Origin: Vitis vinifera
Taxonomy: Eukaryota > Streptophyta > Magnoliopsida > Vitales > Vitaceae
Assembly (NCBI RefSeq): GCF_030704535.1
Contig: NC_081817.1
Span: 635,001 to 699,000 of the forward strand
Reading direction: 5' to 3'
DNA length: 64,000 bases
In this document: positions 54,501-64,000 of the stretch, piece by piece
Numbering within the stretch: position 1 is the stretch's first letter
Layout: each line of letters starts with the position of its first letter
Program-made: the position numbers and the translations under genes
The notes under the pieces: model-generated
Databases searched by the model: none
Seen by the model: the letters and a program-made list of their open reading frames with translations, nothing else
What the model was told of the DNA's origin: nothing

Positions 54501-57500
54501 TCAACTTAATGACTTAATGAATTAATTTAAATCATTAAGTAAATTAAGCATGTTTGGTACAATAATTTAATATTACAACCTAAAGTCAAAAATGACTTTA
54601 AGTATTAGGTCAAAATAGTTAACTTATTCTTAATCTCAAATCTCTTTTACCTCATTTACCAACATTTAATGAAAATATATTTCACAACTATGACTCTACA
54701 TTTACAACTCATCTTTTATAGTAAATATTTTTATAGTTACCTTATGTTTCTTCAATAGATTAAATACAAGTTTTTAACAAATAAATTTATTACTTAAGAT
54801 TAGTAAAAGTATAAGCATTAGTTAAAATTAACAAGGGTAAGTAAGTCAATTTGATGATTTAGAATAAAATTAAATTAACTTTACCAAACAACCCTAATGC
54901 TGAAAGTAAAAAATAAGTAATAAGTTTAAGTCAACAACTTAAGAGCAATTTAACTTAAAGTCAACTTAAGTCATTAAGTAATTAGTACTAAGTTTTACAA
55001 AACAAAGTCTCTCCAACTTTAAGGAGGAAATTTTTTTGAGCTTAAAGAAATCATTGGGTCTGTTTGGGAATGTTTTCAAAAACAGTTTTTGAGAACAATT
55101 CTTAAAAATAGTTTTCTATTATTTTCAAGAACAAAACTATGTTAAGGAACTCAAATATGAATAATAGTTTTAAGGTCTTATTCTCAATGAAAGTACTAAG
55201 CATTTATGTACGCTGTAAAAGTTTTTAAAACAACTGAAAATGCTTAAAATTTGTTCTCCAAAACAGTATGTTTTCAGAACAGATTCTTTGAAAACTGTTT
55301 TCTTCCAAAAATGTGTTAAACATGTTTTCTAAGTTAGAAAACGGTTTTTAAGAATAGTTTCCAAACAAAGCCTTTATTTCTCTTTTGTCTCTTCATTAAA
55401 TGAACCAAACAAAGACAATGGACTTTGTAAGACTCTTCCTCAAGTACAAAATGGAGTATGAGCATAAAAAGAAAAACTGTTGGGTGAAGGAAAACGATCT
55501 TTCTCTACCTCTCTCTCTCCATTAGAAGAAATAAACAAAGAACTGAAGCATTAAGACTTGCTTATTCCCGTACTAAATGGAGTGTGAGAGGAAAACAAAA
55601 AAGCATTGGTTACAAAAAAGGATAAAGATCTCTCTATGGGTGTGCCTTTGCAAGCGTCTGTGTGAAAGCTTTCCAACCACTTCTGCATGTTTGTCAAAGC
55701 CTTCAAACCACTAGTGTGTGTAAAAGCTTTCAAACCACTTGTCAGAAGCTCAAATATAGTGGCATGCATATCAACAAGTTTCAATAGTTATACATATATA
55801 AAGTAGTGATTAAACAGATTTCTTTTTCATTTTTCTTTTTCCTTTCTTTTCATTTTTTTAGGCGCCTAATAAACATGCTTTTTGACCATATATGGAGATG
55901 ATAAATGAGAACATTCAAATACAAAGTCATCAAGGAACAAGGAAACAAGATAACACAAAGTACCAGAAGAATTTGCATAGTTTGTGGGTGAGCAGATCCT
56001 TCAAAAAGAATCCCAAGAGACATGAGAGCTGCTGACTGGAAAATCAAACAAAAAGATAGTGAAAGATCAAAATCAAGGTCGGGAGAAACACTAAATAATG
56101 CAGATATTAACAAAAAGATAGTGAAAGATCAAAATCAATGTCAGAAGAATCACTAAATAATGCAGATAACCATTATTTTTGCAGTTTCAATCATAGTTCA
56201 AAGTCGCGGTATCGGTCATTGACTCGGGAGGTCCTGAAGCACATCGGTCTCGGATCGGTATCGGGTGATACGCAAAAAATTATAATTTAAGAGCTCAAAA
56301 TAATTTTAAAAAATTATGAAAATTATTAAAAAATTAAATACAAATAAGTAGAGTAAAAAATTAATAAAATAAACTTCTATTATATTAAAATTATTCAAAT
56401 TATAATAAAAGCATACTTTTGGGATGATTTATAATAATATTAAAAATCTCTAAAAATATTTTAATTTAATCACTTGATAATAAATATTTCTTATTGAAGA
56501 TGAAAATAATAAAAAGTAAATTTTTTTATAAAAAAATGTTTAAATTAAACATTTTGAATTTTTTAAAAAATATTTTCAATTATTAAAGAAATAAAACCAT
56601 GATTCATCTTTAAAAAAATAAATATAATTTTTCTTATAAAATATATTCATTAATTTTAAATTTTATATAAATATTCATTTTGCTATTTTTTTTATATAAG
56701 TCTAATATTCATTATTCATTTTTTATCATTATAATTTTCATCAAATTATTTAAAACCCAAATCCCCACCAAATACTCATTATCTACTTAAAAAACAAATA
56801 CATATTATTTAAAACCCAAATCTTCATCTCTATTAGTTACCCATAACCCCCATTCACCGTTCAAACACCTATCTCTCTCAAGATGCCCATTTCTCCTCTA
56901 TACCCAAATAGCTTGAAAAACCAACACCAACCCTAGCAGGAGAGCCTGTCACAAAGCAATGACCAGTGGATTGCTTTGAACTGATAGTTTTATTAATAAA
57001 AGTTTTGTTATATTGTATTTAACTTTAGAAAATGAAGCATGTGTGAATTTAAGACAAAATTAATTTCTCATATATACCACGTGCTCAGAAATAGCAATAG
57101 TTGTCTCCCAATTTCTGAAAACAAAGAAGTTTGGAATTTTACAAAGACAACAAAGAGAGAAGGTCGGGTGTAAGAGCTAGGGCTTTTGCACTTTTCTCTA
57201 CAATTCAAATTCATTGCTGAATATCTACCTGGTAGGAATCCTCTAATGGCTTCCCCATTCTCTTCATCTGTTCCGATCATTCTAAGTTTCACACTCTCTA
57301 CATGTTGTTTCTTATTCTCTGTGTGAATTCATGCCTAGGGCTTCAATTCGGCTTTCCCTATTTTGCTTCTCTCTCAAGATACCCATTTCTCCTCTAAACC
57401 TAAAGGATGAAGATGCAAATTGGAAAGAAGATGCAGGGTTCTAACTCTCTGTATTTTTCATTTTCGTGGATTTTGATCCTCTCATCTTCTCCACCATTTC

Positions 57501-60500
57501 TACCCCAATATTACCTTTTCTTCCATTACCAATTACCCAAATAGCTTAGTCTCAACATGATCTTGGAGTTGTCTCAAAGTTTCCATGGGATTCACTCCGA
57601 GACTGTTCATTTATCTTCAATTCAACCGAGTTTGTTCACAAACTGAAAAAATATCCAACTTGGGTATCGATCTGGTACCGGCCATGGCCGAGGCGAATAC
57701 GACTTAGCCGAGTCGTACCGATCTCGACCAAGATTTTGAACCCTGGTTTCAATCCAAATAACCATTTGAGGTAACAGTGAAACCAGTGGCAAAGCCAAGT
57801 GATGATGAGGGAAGGGGACCTGGCTCTCCTAAAATTTTAAGAAAAATTATACAAAAAGAAGGGTTTGATCCCTTTGCCAAATGGTTTGAGGTAAAATTCC
57901 AATCACCACTAGGCGACATAAGATCTTTGTTCCATTTTCTATGCAGACCCCAACATAGACTTTGCCATTGAGCATAACTAAAGCAAAAATCAACAGAATG
58001 ATGATGGAGAGACACATACAAATAGACAACTACAAGCCCAGAAATCAATAATTCTTTAAATCAAAATGATTATGCATCCATATAAATAGAAGCACATGCA
58101 AGCATTAACATATATGGGAATGTAAGTATAACTTCACACATATAGACATCATCCATTTGAATCTAGTGTATACACGCTCGCATATGGTGCAAATCCATGA
58201 TGAAGAACCAGATCTAGTAATAAATTTCTACAGAATTGCATGAGACAAATAAATTCTCAAGAAAAAGGTCACAAAAAAGTAATTTCCTATGCAAGAATAT
58301 GCACTTGGCTTCATCCACCCGAGATGCGAGAGTGTGGTCATTGACCTCTTCATGATTTAGTCACAATCAAATCTTTCTTCATGGCTTTGTCCAATACTTC
58401 AAATTTTGTTCTTTTCTCCCTGGCCAAATTTATATAGAATTCAAAAGTCTCATCTAAGGTTAAGGCCTTGCTTGTGTTTCTTTTAAGGACAAGAATCATA
58501 GAAAGGTTTGGCGGGCAGCTCCTCTCTGTTTATTTTGGACAGTTTGGAAGGAAAGAAATAGGATAGTCTTCGATAATGAGACTTGGTCGACTCAAAGATT
58601 GAAAAACTCATTTGTTTGTAATCTCTTATCCTGGGCTAATTCTTCTATAGTTGTAGGCCCCTTATCTTTGTTTAACTTTGTGGATTGGTTGGGTTCTTGT
58701 TGAGGGCCGGTGAGTGCTTGTGTTTTTGTTGTTTGTTTTAGGTGTCTCTTGTATACTCCTTGTATGCTCCGGGTTGCCTTTCAAGCACCTTTTTCTAATA
58801 TATCTTTGTGCTTTTGCCTATCAAAAAAAAAAAAAAGGTTAAGGCCTTGCTTGGTTAGTGGCACATAAGGGAGGGACAACTGAGGGGTTGTGGGATTTAC
58901 TTCACTTCTATTCCTCTTTGTGAGCCTCATGCACCAAGGCTTTTAAATGCATTCCTTTGAGGGTTATCCAACTAAACTGGCTTGCAGTGTGTAATTCAAA
59001 AGAGTGTGGAGATCCTTGAGAGGAATGGCCTTTGTAGCTTAAACCTTTTGCATAGACTCCTTGTATGGTAGAGGACGTCAACCATATTATTATTAGGTTT
59101 TTTGTAATCATAGGACGGATTCCTTGTCCTTCTCTTGTTTTCATTAATATAAATATATACATCTCTTGTTTCTGATAAAAATAAAAATGTAATTTCCTAT
59201 GCGACACCAACCTAGACTTAAAAGTTGAAATGTTACAGAAGAGAGGAAAACCGACATTCTACCAGTGGAGAAAATGAAAAAAGAATGGCCTATTCAGCTA
59301 AAAACATGAACATATATGTGTGTGTGTTGTGAGTATTATTTTTTATTCCACAACAGGGTTGAAATAGGAATGATAAAAAAATAAAATAAAATAACACCCA
59401 GAAGAATAAAACTTTAAGGTAAATTTCAAGAGGGCATATAACAACTGCAGAATGATGCTACATACCTGCAGAAGGGTCGGCAATTCCAATTCTGGAAAGG
59501 AAGATGGATGGCGAGCAGGTATATGAACATAAAGAGACTGCCAGAGAACAATATAATTAGTTCAGAACAAAGTGTTAGCAACAAATACTTATGGAGAACA
59601 TCATAAAGAATGGAAATATATAGCCAGACTTCAGTAATTATTATTCTGTGTCTTATAAATTTTTATTTTAAGTATTAGCTTATCGGTCATCATTTAACTG
59701 GCTCTGATGACAATAAACCAAAAGCATATATGTAGTCAACACCTTAGAAGTTGGTTTTATTATTTTTTTGTCATGAAACAGAATGATACGAAATCCAAAA
59801 AAAAGTATACTATAGGAAAGCATTACAGTTTTGTTGCACATGCTTTTACCTTTGATATTGCTGGTTGCATGGTCCCCCGATAAGAAGCTGCCAGGCCAAG
59901 CATTAATCCTACAGTTGTGCTTTCATGTACCTATCAGGACAAATTGGAACACAAATCAAGAATGGACAGGAGAAGAGAGTTGGGGGGGCACTGGCATGCA
60001 CTAAGTAGACTCGTAACTTTGGAGTCTTAAGTAGAACAACCAAGTGTAAATGTATATTGCAAATCTTAAAAATAGGCGTGGAGGTGTGATACTGGTAGTT
60101 ATTGTCATAGTGATGAAAATGGTAAAAATAGTTAATAACAAACCACTCAAGAATATCCTATGAGTAAAAAAAACAGTTTGGAATTATGGATTAAGAAGAA
60201 CAAGATGACATCAACCACTCATGGAATACTAAACCTGTGCATAATACTGGTATATGTCAGTTATGGTTAAAACACACAGATATCCATGTAATCCTAGCGC
60301 AAGGAGAAGTCCAGCATGAACAACATTTGGCTCCTCAGGTTTGTTGTATATTATCCATGTTCTTGACATTTTTCCCTGAAAATGAGTAACTAAAATGTAA
60401 AACATAAAATATGGAGTATAAAACAGGGAAATAGGGGAAAAGAGTTCAACTCATTGCTTAAACAAATAGAAATGCCTAAAGAATTAGATACCACTTTAAA

Positions 60501-61532
60501 GTATGTATATCAGTTCTATGGTAAAGGTTACAAAACAAAAACAAGTAATACTACTACAAAAGTAATTTGTTAAAAAATCTTTAAAAGAAGTCCATTAATC
60601 TGCAAAATGCGTTTTTCTTTAAAAAAAAATTAAAAAATAACAAAATTAAAATATTAAAAAAGGAAGTGCTATGTGATCTTGAGATATAAAGGTAAACCTG
60701 AAGAGGGGCCAGCCTAAGCCCAGCAGCTACAGCATTGTGAAACTCTGGCCAAGATTTCAGTTCTTGTATATTCCGTATATTTGGATCAAGATTAACCTAC
60801 CATGGGAAAAAAATCTCTATGTAAAACAGAAAGTACAAAAGGATTAAAAAAATGTATTAAATCATGCAGGATGGTTTGCAGCATTTCTGAACATAAAACC
60901 AAAAACTTACTGCTACTACTAACAATAATAATGAAGAAATATATATCCCTCAAAAGCCAATGCTACTGTGCAAAAGAAAGTTTCAATTTAAACAGCTTCT
61001 TCAAAATCATAAATAACACAAATCAAATATAAGAAAATTTCTCATGAAAGATTTTTTTTCCTCAGTTCACCATAACAAGAAAAAACCCAGTGAACTTAAT
61101 AGCATCTGAACATTACACATACAGCATGACCAAACCAAAACCAGTCACAGAAAAAAAAAAAGGTCAGTAAACTACTAAATGAAATTAATATGAACATACA
61201 GTTGCATTTTGTTGAGCAGGCAACCGACCTGCTAAAACAAGCTTTGGGACTGCGAGTGCCTGCAAAGAAATTTCAAGGGATTCTATTAGAACCAAAAATG
61301 TATTCATAAGAAATCGATGGAAGAACATAAGACCAGAAAATTACAAGAAAAATCGAAATGTAAAAATAAATCCCCAAATTAAAACAAGGCAACTATAATC
61401 TCTGACAGGAGAAGCATTTGGTGAAACAAAAGGGAATACCTCTGTTAAAAGAGTACAAGTGGTTGCAAGAGTAAATGCTCCTCGACCAAGAGGAAGAGCA
61501 GTAGTTCTTTGTGCAAGCTGCCATAGCTGAGC
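45519..61532 (-). CDS. APC1: APC1, anaphase-promoting complex subunit 1, C-terminal 917 residues (5' end outside window)
   Basis: Twenty-four exons join in frame: 61440-61532, 61200-61259, 60698-60796, 60235-60375, 59850-59930, 59466-59537, 55964-56035, 53544-53637, 53391-53473, 53191-53247, 52956-53033, 52685-52806, 52445-52605, 52168-52244, 51975-52088, 51775-51876, 49141-49281, 48499-48672, 47994-48057, 47763-47902, 47515-47672, 46650-46728, 46274-46372, 45519-45911. Diagnostic blocks include LAQRTTALPLGRGAFTLAT, MSLGILFEGSAHPQTMQ, then ALMSLG/AGFSLGLVALG proteasome-cyclosome (PC) repeats, YWPQLIEIVHE and the C-terminal KFKRSSSIPLLRLLLPKTH. APC1 is the scaffold of the nuclear E3 ligase that ubiquitinates cyclins and securin. 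The protein is usually about 1,650-1,850 residues, so nearly half lies off the right edge. No frame damage is seen. Two introns exceed 2 kb because of insertions. Confidence 0.93.
49727..50102 (+). mobile_element. LINE 3' fragment, family A, in APC1 intron
   Basis: Coding remnant on the plus strand (FKGVPLNLIQLDWMVCSSKG) followed by a 3' UTR and an A-rich tail (AAAAAAATAAAAAAATAAA). Flanked by a decayed target duplication, GATGTTAAACGA at 49715 and GAGGTTAAATGA at 50103, ten of twelve matching. Antisense to APC1. The sequence diverges from the other family A copies, so it is old. Confidence 0.75.
50249..51555 (+). mobile_element. 5'-truncated LINE, family B, in APC1 intron
   Basis: Flanked by ATAAGTGATTCAAA (50235-50248) and ATAAGTGATTGAAA (51556-51569), a 14-base duplication with one mismatch. 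Ends in a poly-A tail of more than 20 bases. Contains an open frame of about 390 codons with no stop, so this is a fairly young, 5'-truncated insertion, antisense to APC1. Confidence 0.92.
50251..51414 (+). pseudogene. LINE ORF2 C-terminal part with zinc-binding (zf-RVT) domain
   Basis: Continuous frame of about 387 codons. Begins in the end of the reverse transcriptase thumb region (DFLWGGGN, KKKGGLGVKNLSILNKALLA), then GNGRRVRFWRDKWCG, SGNFSVKSLYLAM, and a zinc-binding motif with the order Cys-x2-Cys, His, His-Cys (RCFLCLENEETIDHLLLHC), ending WTVWKARNRLAF and a stop. The catalytic reverse transcriptase core and endonuclease are missing, so it cannot act alone. Frame intact over its whole length. 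Confidence 0.9.
53930..55372. repeat. AT-rich MITE-like elements in APC1 intron
   Basis: The segment 55056-55372 has inverted ends (GGTCTGTTTGGGAATGTTTT at left; complement near AACTATTCTTAAAAAC...CCAAACAAAGCC at right). The segment at about 53930-54360 ends with a related terminus (ATGTTCCCAAATATACCCTT). Between them 54460-55010 carries repeated TTAAGTCATTAAG and its complement. No target duplication is clear. Confidence 0.55.
56193..57745. mobile_element. Non-autonomous Mutator-like element in APC1 intron
   Basis: Flanked by a perfect nine-base duplication, GTTTCAATC (56184-56192 and 57746-57754), the length typical of Mutator-like elements. Ends are inverted over about 35 bases: AGTTCAAAGTCGCGGT...ATCGGT...ACTCGG at left against the complement of CCGAGTCGTACCGATCT...TTTTGAACCC at right. 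No transposase. The interior has a segment repeated in direct order (TCTCTCTCAAGATRCCCATT at 56874 and 57371), hinting at an internal duplication. Confidence 0.85.
58293..59188 (+). mobile_element. LINE 3' fragment, family A, host of a nested LINE
   Basis: Flanked by a perfect 14-base duplication GTAATTTCCTATGC (58279-58292 and 59189-59202). Coding remnant KSFFMALS and KVSSKVKALL on the plus strand, broken by stops, then a family A tail (AAATGCATTCCTTTGAGGG). Interrupted by the family B insertion at 58475-58834. Antisense to APC1. Confidence 0.85.
58475..58834 (+). mobile_element. LINE 3' fragment, family B, nested inside family A copy
   Basis: Flanked by a perfect 19-base duplication AAGGTTAAGGCCTTGCTTG (58456-58474 and 58835-58853). 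Encodes KVWRAAPLCLFWTVWKERNR...NFVDWLGSC and a stop, then a 3' UTR and poly-A. The perfect duplication makes it younger than its host. Confidence 0.9.
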
Positions 61533-61650
61533 CTTTACAAGTAAGAGCATAACAGAAGCAACTAAATGAGACAAAAGCACATAAAGGAAGGTGCATCCAG
61601 TAAAGAGGGAAAAAGGTCATAGAAGGAATATCAAGGGTATCAAGATTAAA

Positions 61651-62071
61651 TTTTTTTATTTTTTTTTTTCTTATAGGTACTCAAAAACATTTTATAAGAA
61701 GTAACGCCAAAAAAAGCGATTCAAAGTACATAGAACACATACAAAGAAACACATTAAGGCAACACAAAAACAAAGAGGGACACCAACAATAACCCCCTCA
61801 GCCGAACCCAACCCCTCCACAAAAGTCTACAAAGGATAGAAGACTAGGAACTATATACAACTTGCACTAGGCCCAAAGATTACAAATGAAGGAGAACTTC
61901 AACCCTTAAATCGACCACCCCTCATTGTCAAAGGCCCGACTATTTCTTTCCTTCCAAACAGTCCAAAAAAAGCATAAAGGAGCAGCCCACCACGCCTTTT
62001 TCCTTTTCTTACCCACGAAAAAACCATGTCATCCTAGCAAAGCCTCTCTAACCGAGTAGGGGAGCATCCTC
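61651..62071 (-). mobile_element. LINE 3' fragment, family B, sense to APC1
   Basis: Flanked by an 11-base duplication TCAAGATTAAA (61640-61650 and 62072-62082). The poly-T at its left end is the poly-A tail of a minus-strand insertion. Encodes AWWAAPLCFFWTVWKERNSR, homologous to the end of the 50249-51555 element. The only LINE here in the same direction as APC1. Confidence 0.85.
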
Positions 62072-62449
62072 TCAAGATTAAAATATAAAATAAAACTAAT
62101 CATTTTTATTCAATTTCATTAAGTATCTTATACATGTCCAGAAAACACAGTCTGCATTACTTTCCAAGGTGCTTGCCATGTTTGGGCAAGTCTTATCATC
62201 TCAAATAAAATAAAGATAGAGGGCACAAAAGAAACAGATCACTTCAGCATAGCTCTGTTAGTGCTGCCAGGCAGCACCAATCCTGCTTATAAAATACAGA
62301 ACTCGCCTGAAAGCTACGATCAGGATAGCACCTGCCTCCAATTCTACAATTACAAGTTTCTTCATAGATCAATATGATCTCAATAAATCTTTTGATAGTT
62401 CTGACCATTAGAAAATCATTGATTTCATCAATTCTTGGGACCTCTTACC

Positions 62450-63400
62450 CTTTAACTTGAAACCTTATCTTCCATCATAACCTCACCAATGCAGAGATAG
62501 AGGGCTTGGAAAGACTCATGTACTCTCTCTCATGCGCACTTGATTCCGCTTGTCCCTCACAAGAGAGCTTGGTCATTCTCTTCTTCAAGCATATTTACAG
62601 CAAAATCCTTCATTTTAACCTAGTCCAATCCACCAGCTCTTGTTCATTTCTCTCCAGCAAAATTCATACAGGAATCTAAACCCTCATCTAAGGTCAAGGC
62701 CTATGCATGGTTGGTGGCCAACGAGAACGTCAACACCACCAACTTGCCACAAGTGAGAAGACCTTACAAACCCCTTAATCCTCACTATTGCACTATGTGT
62801 ATGAAAACTGGTGAATCGATTAATCATCACTTTTTACACTGTCCAACAACTTTGACTCTTTGGCATAAATTATTCAAGCTAGTCAAGCTTGATCGAGCTC
62901 CACCCAAGAGCATAAGTGACATGATGACCGTTTCCTTTAGAGATTTGGGGGTATAGATAGAGGCAAAACCCTTTGGCAAATTACATGTCTCACTTGTTTG
63001 GGTCGCATGGCAGGAAAAAGAAATGTAAGGATTTCTTAGGATAAATGGGTAAGTACAAGGTCGATATGGGATATAATTTACTTCCATTCCTCTTTTTGAG
63101 CCTCAACAATTTTAGCTTTCAAGGGCATTCCTCTCAATGTTATTCAGCTTAACTGGAATGTGTAAATAAAGGGTTAACATAGCAAAACTTGTAGCAAAGT
63201 TTCTGCCACTTTTGCATATGTGTTGATCTCTAAGGAGAGCAGAACCACAATTTCTTTGTATAGTTTTGTGTGGTATATAGGAGAAATCTTATTCATCTGT
63301 TTTTGATCAAAGTTTGTTTATTTGGGTAGGATTTATCATCCCTCTCATGTACTTCTAAATCTTTATAAAAGAATATCTTGTTTTTTTATTAAAAATAAAA
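62450..63400 (+). mobile_element. LINE 3' fragment, family A
   Basis: Plus-strand remnant with VKAYAWLVANENVNTTNLPQ, the zinc-binding stretch CTMCMKTGESINHHFLHC, WHKLFKLVKLD and SISDMMTVSFRDLGV, followed by the family A tail and an A-rich end (about 63390). The 5' limit is uncertain and no target duplication was found. Frame broken in several places. Confidence 0.75.
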
Positions 63401-64000
63401 AACCCCTTCATATATCCAAGTACATCACTGCCTTCTAGAAAAAACCAACTTGATCGTTCCCACAACATCATGTCTAAGGGTTGAATTGAGTTGCAAAATC
63501 AAAAGTGTAATTGAATTTTGCTTTACCTCTACTGTAATTATTTTATTACAAAATGAGTTGATGAAATTCTGCAAGACCTCTCTTCATTCTCAAGAGATGA
63601 TGAAACTGTTCAATACTAGGATCACTATGATCAGTCTAATGGTGGCCATCAAAAATCTGGAATTTCCTATGCCACAACAGTTGATACGTTCCAGTAGAAG
63701 CATCATGAAAACCGGGTCCAGAGCAATTAAGAAAAAAAGCAATATGTGTTGAGTTTGTAAACTTGTAACTAGCTAATAAGTGGAAAGGTATGCTTGTATT
63801 CTCTCTTTTCCATTAGAAGGTGATGTCAGTGGACACAGTCAAGCAATTCTGGTTCTTTTTTCCTTTTTCCTTTTTTTTATTTTCTATTCTTTTTTCTTTT
63901 TTCTTTTTTCTTTTTCCTTTTCTTTTCTACCAAACAACTATGGGAACTCTATATGAACACTCTAAAATACATTTTTAGGGCACTTAATCCTAGATGATCC

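Larger units (their letters stand above)
61533..64000 (-). other. APC1 intron running off the right edge, filled with LINE fragments
   Basis: The preceding APC1 exon was searched for on the minus strand and not found, so this intron is longer than 2.4 kb. It holds a minus-strand LINE (61651-62071) and a plus-strand LINE fragment (about 62450-63400). 63400-64000 is unidentified and ends in a T-rich run. Confidence 0.6.

Noticed and set aside
57749-58048. 99-codon minus-strand frame between transposons in APC1
   Set aside because: Does not match APC1, and the flanking APC1 exons join in frame without it.
61341-61620. Two overlapping minus-strand frames taken whole as proteins
   Set aside because: Only the part 61440-61532 is an APC1 exon; the rest is intron read through.
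62827-63087. 86-codon minus-strand frame as a further APC1 exon
   Set aside because: It is the antisense of a plus-strand LINE remnant and has no APC1 resemblance.

Overview
The window is plant nuclear DNA, most likely grapevine (Vitis) or a close relative. The genes have AT-rich introns with plant splice sites, the spaces between genes are very AT-rich with microsatellites, and there are plant-specific families (DOG1-like, TBL xylan acetyltransferase, plant GH9 cellulases). The LINE fragments carry a zinc-binding reverse-transcriptase tail of a kind I associate with grape. The species call is inference. Exon coordinates below were built by hand from homology, reading frame and splice dinucleotides; every junction listed keeps frame.

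Layout, left to right. (1) 545-5236, minus: the N-terminal part of a tomosyn/Lgl-type WD40 protein whose C-terminus lies beyond the left edge. (2) 7037-9210, plus: a two-exon 2OG-Fe(II)-oxygenase-like protein whose metal- and 2OG-binding residues look lost. (3) 9.2-15.7 kb: AT-rich repeat-derived spacer. (4) 15.7-26 kb: a tandem array of intronless DOG1-domain genes, all minus: three intact (237, 240 and 243 aa) and one cut to 102 codons by a deletion. Each unit keeps a copy of an upstream module, and AT-rich DNA lies between that module and the gene in two units. (5) 27.0-29.8 kb: a 74-bp minisatellite beside a copia-type element arranged LTR-int-LTR-int-LTR, both interiors carrying the same gag/RNase H deletion fusion. 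(6) 33.6-36.3 kb, plus: an ESKIMO1/TBL29-like xylan O-acetyltransferase. (7) 39.2-45.0 kb, plus: two tandem secreted GH9 endoglucanases with the same six-exon structure. (8) 45.5 kb to beyond the right edge, minus: APC1, the largest anaphase-promoting-complex subunit; 24 exons for its C-terminal 917 residues are present. Its introns hold a Mutator-like element, at least six LINE 3' fragments (one nested in another, several with clear target-site duplications) and AT-rich MITE-like DNA.

The TBL protein and the two cellulases all act on the secreted cell-wall polysaccharide system (xylan acetylation in the Golgi, beta-1,4-glucan hydrolysis in the wall), but nothing shows they are co-regulated. 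The other genes are unrelated housekeeping or regulatory genes. I found no tRNA, rRNA, CRISPR or clearly new molecular system. The most unusual content is the DOG1-like array with its deletion and promoter remodelling, the apparently inactive oxygenase-like protein, and the tandem internally deleted retroelement.
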